A stretch of DNA of 64,000 bases. It comes from Euglena gracilis (Eukaryota; Euglenida; Euglenophyceae; Euglenales). The position numbers and the translations under genes are program-made. The DNA lies in NCBI GenBank assembly GCA_039621445.1, contig CP154957.1, positions 186,001-250,000 of the forward strand, given 5' to 3'. The notes below the pieces were generated by a model. The model searched no databases and was not told the DNA's origin. It worked only from the letters and a program-made list of their open reading frames with translations. Shown here in pieces: positions 62,906 through 64,000 of this stretch (the first letter of the stretch is position 1; every line of letters starts with the position of its first letter).

Positions 62906-64000
62906 GGAGGGGTTGGTAGTAGAAACGCAGGAAGCAGCTTCAATCACTCCCCCTTGGCACACCATGCGGAATTGAGCTAGGGTTGACGTTTTTTTGTTTT
63001 TCAACAAAGAACAAAAAAATTGTTTTTTTTCCAAAAAAAAACACACAAAAACATGTTTTCTTTTTTAAAAAAGCAAAATTTGACCTTTTTCCTTGCGAAA
63101 TGCCCATTTTTTGAGGAAAAGGTTTTAAGGTCATTTTTTTGGTCATCAAAAGTGACGTATTTTTAGTTTTTCCGGCACCTTTAATGGACTACGAAGCTGC
63201 AGAGATGAAAAAAAGTAAAAAAAAGTTTAAAAAAATTCCCCCAAACCCCCATGAGGTTTTTTTGTTTTTTTTAAAAAAAGCATATTTTTTCTTAGGGGGT
63301 ACTACCCCCGTGCCCCCCCCCAGTTACACCCCCGTGACCCCCCCCGTGACCTGAGAATCGATCCTTCGCCATTCTTTTTTTAAAAGCATTTTTTTAAAAA
63401 AACAATGAACTTTCATGTATCCTTCTCCGCCCAATGCGCCTTCACACCCAAAAATGGGGGGTCACGGGGGAAGTATGACACTTTGCAGGTAGCCGAGAGG
63501 CAACATCCATGACGTGGCATCGCGATAAAATTGGTCATTTTTTGAAAAGGGAATTTTGTTAGGATTTTCTTGACCAACACGTTTTTGGGATGAAGTTTGG
63601 GCCATTTTTGACAAAATTACGTTTTGGGTGGGGAAATGCACCAGTTTTTGGCACTTCTTTCAGGGGAAAAGATTTTTGGCCCCGCCCCGTGACCCCCCCC
63701 CCCCATGACCCCCCCGCGACCCGCACCACCCCCTTAAAAAAGCATGTTTTTTGTTTCAAAAAAACAAGCCGTTTTTTTTAAAAAAATTTTCATCTGTCTC
63801 GGGGGGGGTTGGAAGTGGGGGGGGGTCCCGGGAGGGGGGGGGTTGGAACTGTACAGGGGGGGGGTCCCAAGGTTTGACCAACTGTACTGCCTTGTCCCCA
63901 TTGGCAAAAGTTACAAAATTACCTGTAGCGTGTGTGAACGGTTTGGCAGCGTGTACGTCAGGTATAAATTATTGCCGTCCATAAACTTGAACACGTTTTC
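62906..64000. other. A/T- and C-tract-rich end of the window, no gene seen
   Basis: It contains runs of A and T (TTTTTTTAAAAA-type near 63,060-63,270, 63,380 and 63,770) and repeated CCCCCGTGACCCCCCC near 63,325 and 63,690. Short open frames show no motif. Confidence 0.4.

Overview
The window is nuclear DNA from a eukaryote whose genome is crowded with transposable elements. I see no bacterial operons, ribosome binding sites, rRNA genes or convincing tRNA genes. The content is Ty3/Gypsy retrotransposons with chromodomains, DIRS-type tyrosine-recombinase retrotransposons, non-autonomous elements with inverted repeats, satellites, and at least one spliced host gene whose exons lie kilobases apart. 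Retrotransposons that carry cytosine methyltransferases have been reported from dinoflagellates and charophyte algae (de Mendoza and colleagues, 2018), so a unicellular alga or similar protist is plausible. The species cannot be named from the sequence alone.

Layout. 1-5499 (+): a G+C-rich Ty3 chromodomain element, entered inside its cytosine methyltransferase, followed by protease, reverse transcriptase (RT), RNase H, integrase and chromodomain; it is broken by several frameshifts. 6.17-7.01 kb: a G-rich minisatellite. 7.86-19.06 kb: a nest of DIRS-like elements. Copy A is on the minus strand (Gag-like, RT, RNase H, methyltransferase-like). Copy B is on the plus strand and has all domains including tyrosine recombinase (YR), framed by inverted terminal repeats. 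Fragments C (-) and D (+) form an inverted pair around a 0.65-kb island. Copy E is a minus-strand remnant. 19.06-22.40 kb: duplicated satellite blocks with a 379-bp period, G-tracts and a 41-bp hairpin. 22.5-28.0 kb (-): three exons of a mitochondrial carrier (SLC25) gene with a repeat-filled intron of about 4.9 kb. 28-43.9 kb: no clear autonomous element; several families of palindromes and hairpins, a roughly 600-bp dispersed repeat, a 1.4-kb inverted-repeat element, C/G-tract boxes and a few possible exons.

43,949-58,800 (+): a second Ty3 chromodomain element with both ends visible: LTRs of 817 and 819 bp, a primer binding site starting TGG, and a purine tract directly before the 3' LTR. 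Its order is Gag, cytosine-C5 methyltransferase, a second methyltransferase-like domain with NPPW, protease, RT, RNase H, integrase and chromodomain. A TTAA-flanked inverted-repeat element and a perfect 84-bp palindrome sit between RT and RNase H. 58.8-64.0 kb: short repeats, C-tract boxes, a further copy of the 600-bp repeat, and weak exon candidates.

How the parts fit: the most notable system is a retrotransposon that encodes its own DNA-methylation module next to its replication enzymes and a chromatin-reading chromodomain. A second methyltransferase-like fold is shared in motif pattern with the unrelated DIRS elements in the same window. All long element genes are interrupted by small frameshifts, often at G-runs, so either the copies are decaying or the assembly has homopolymer errors.
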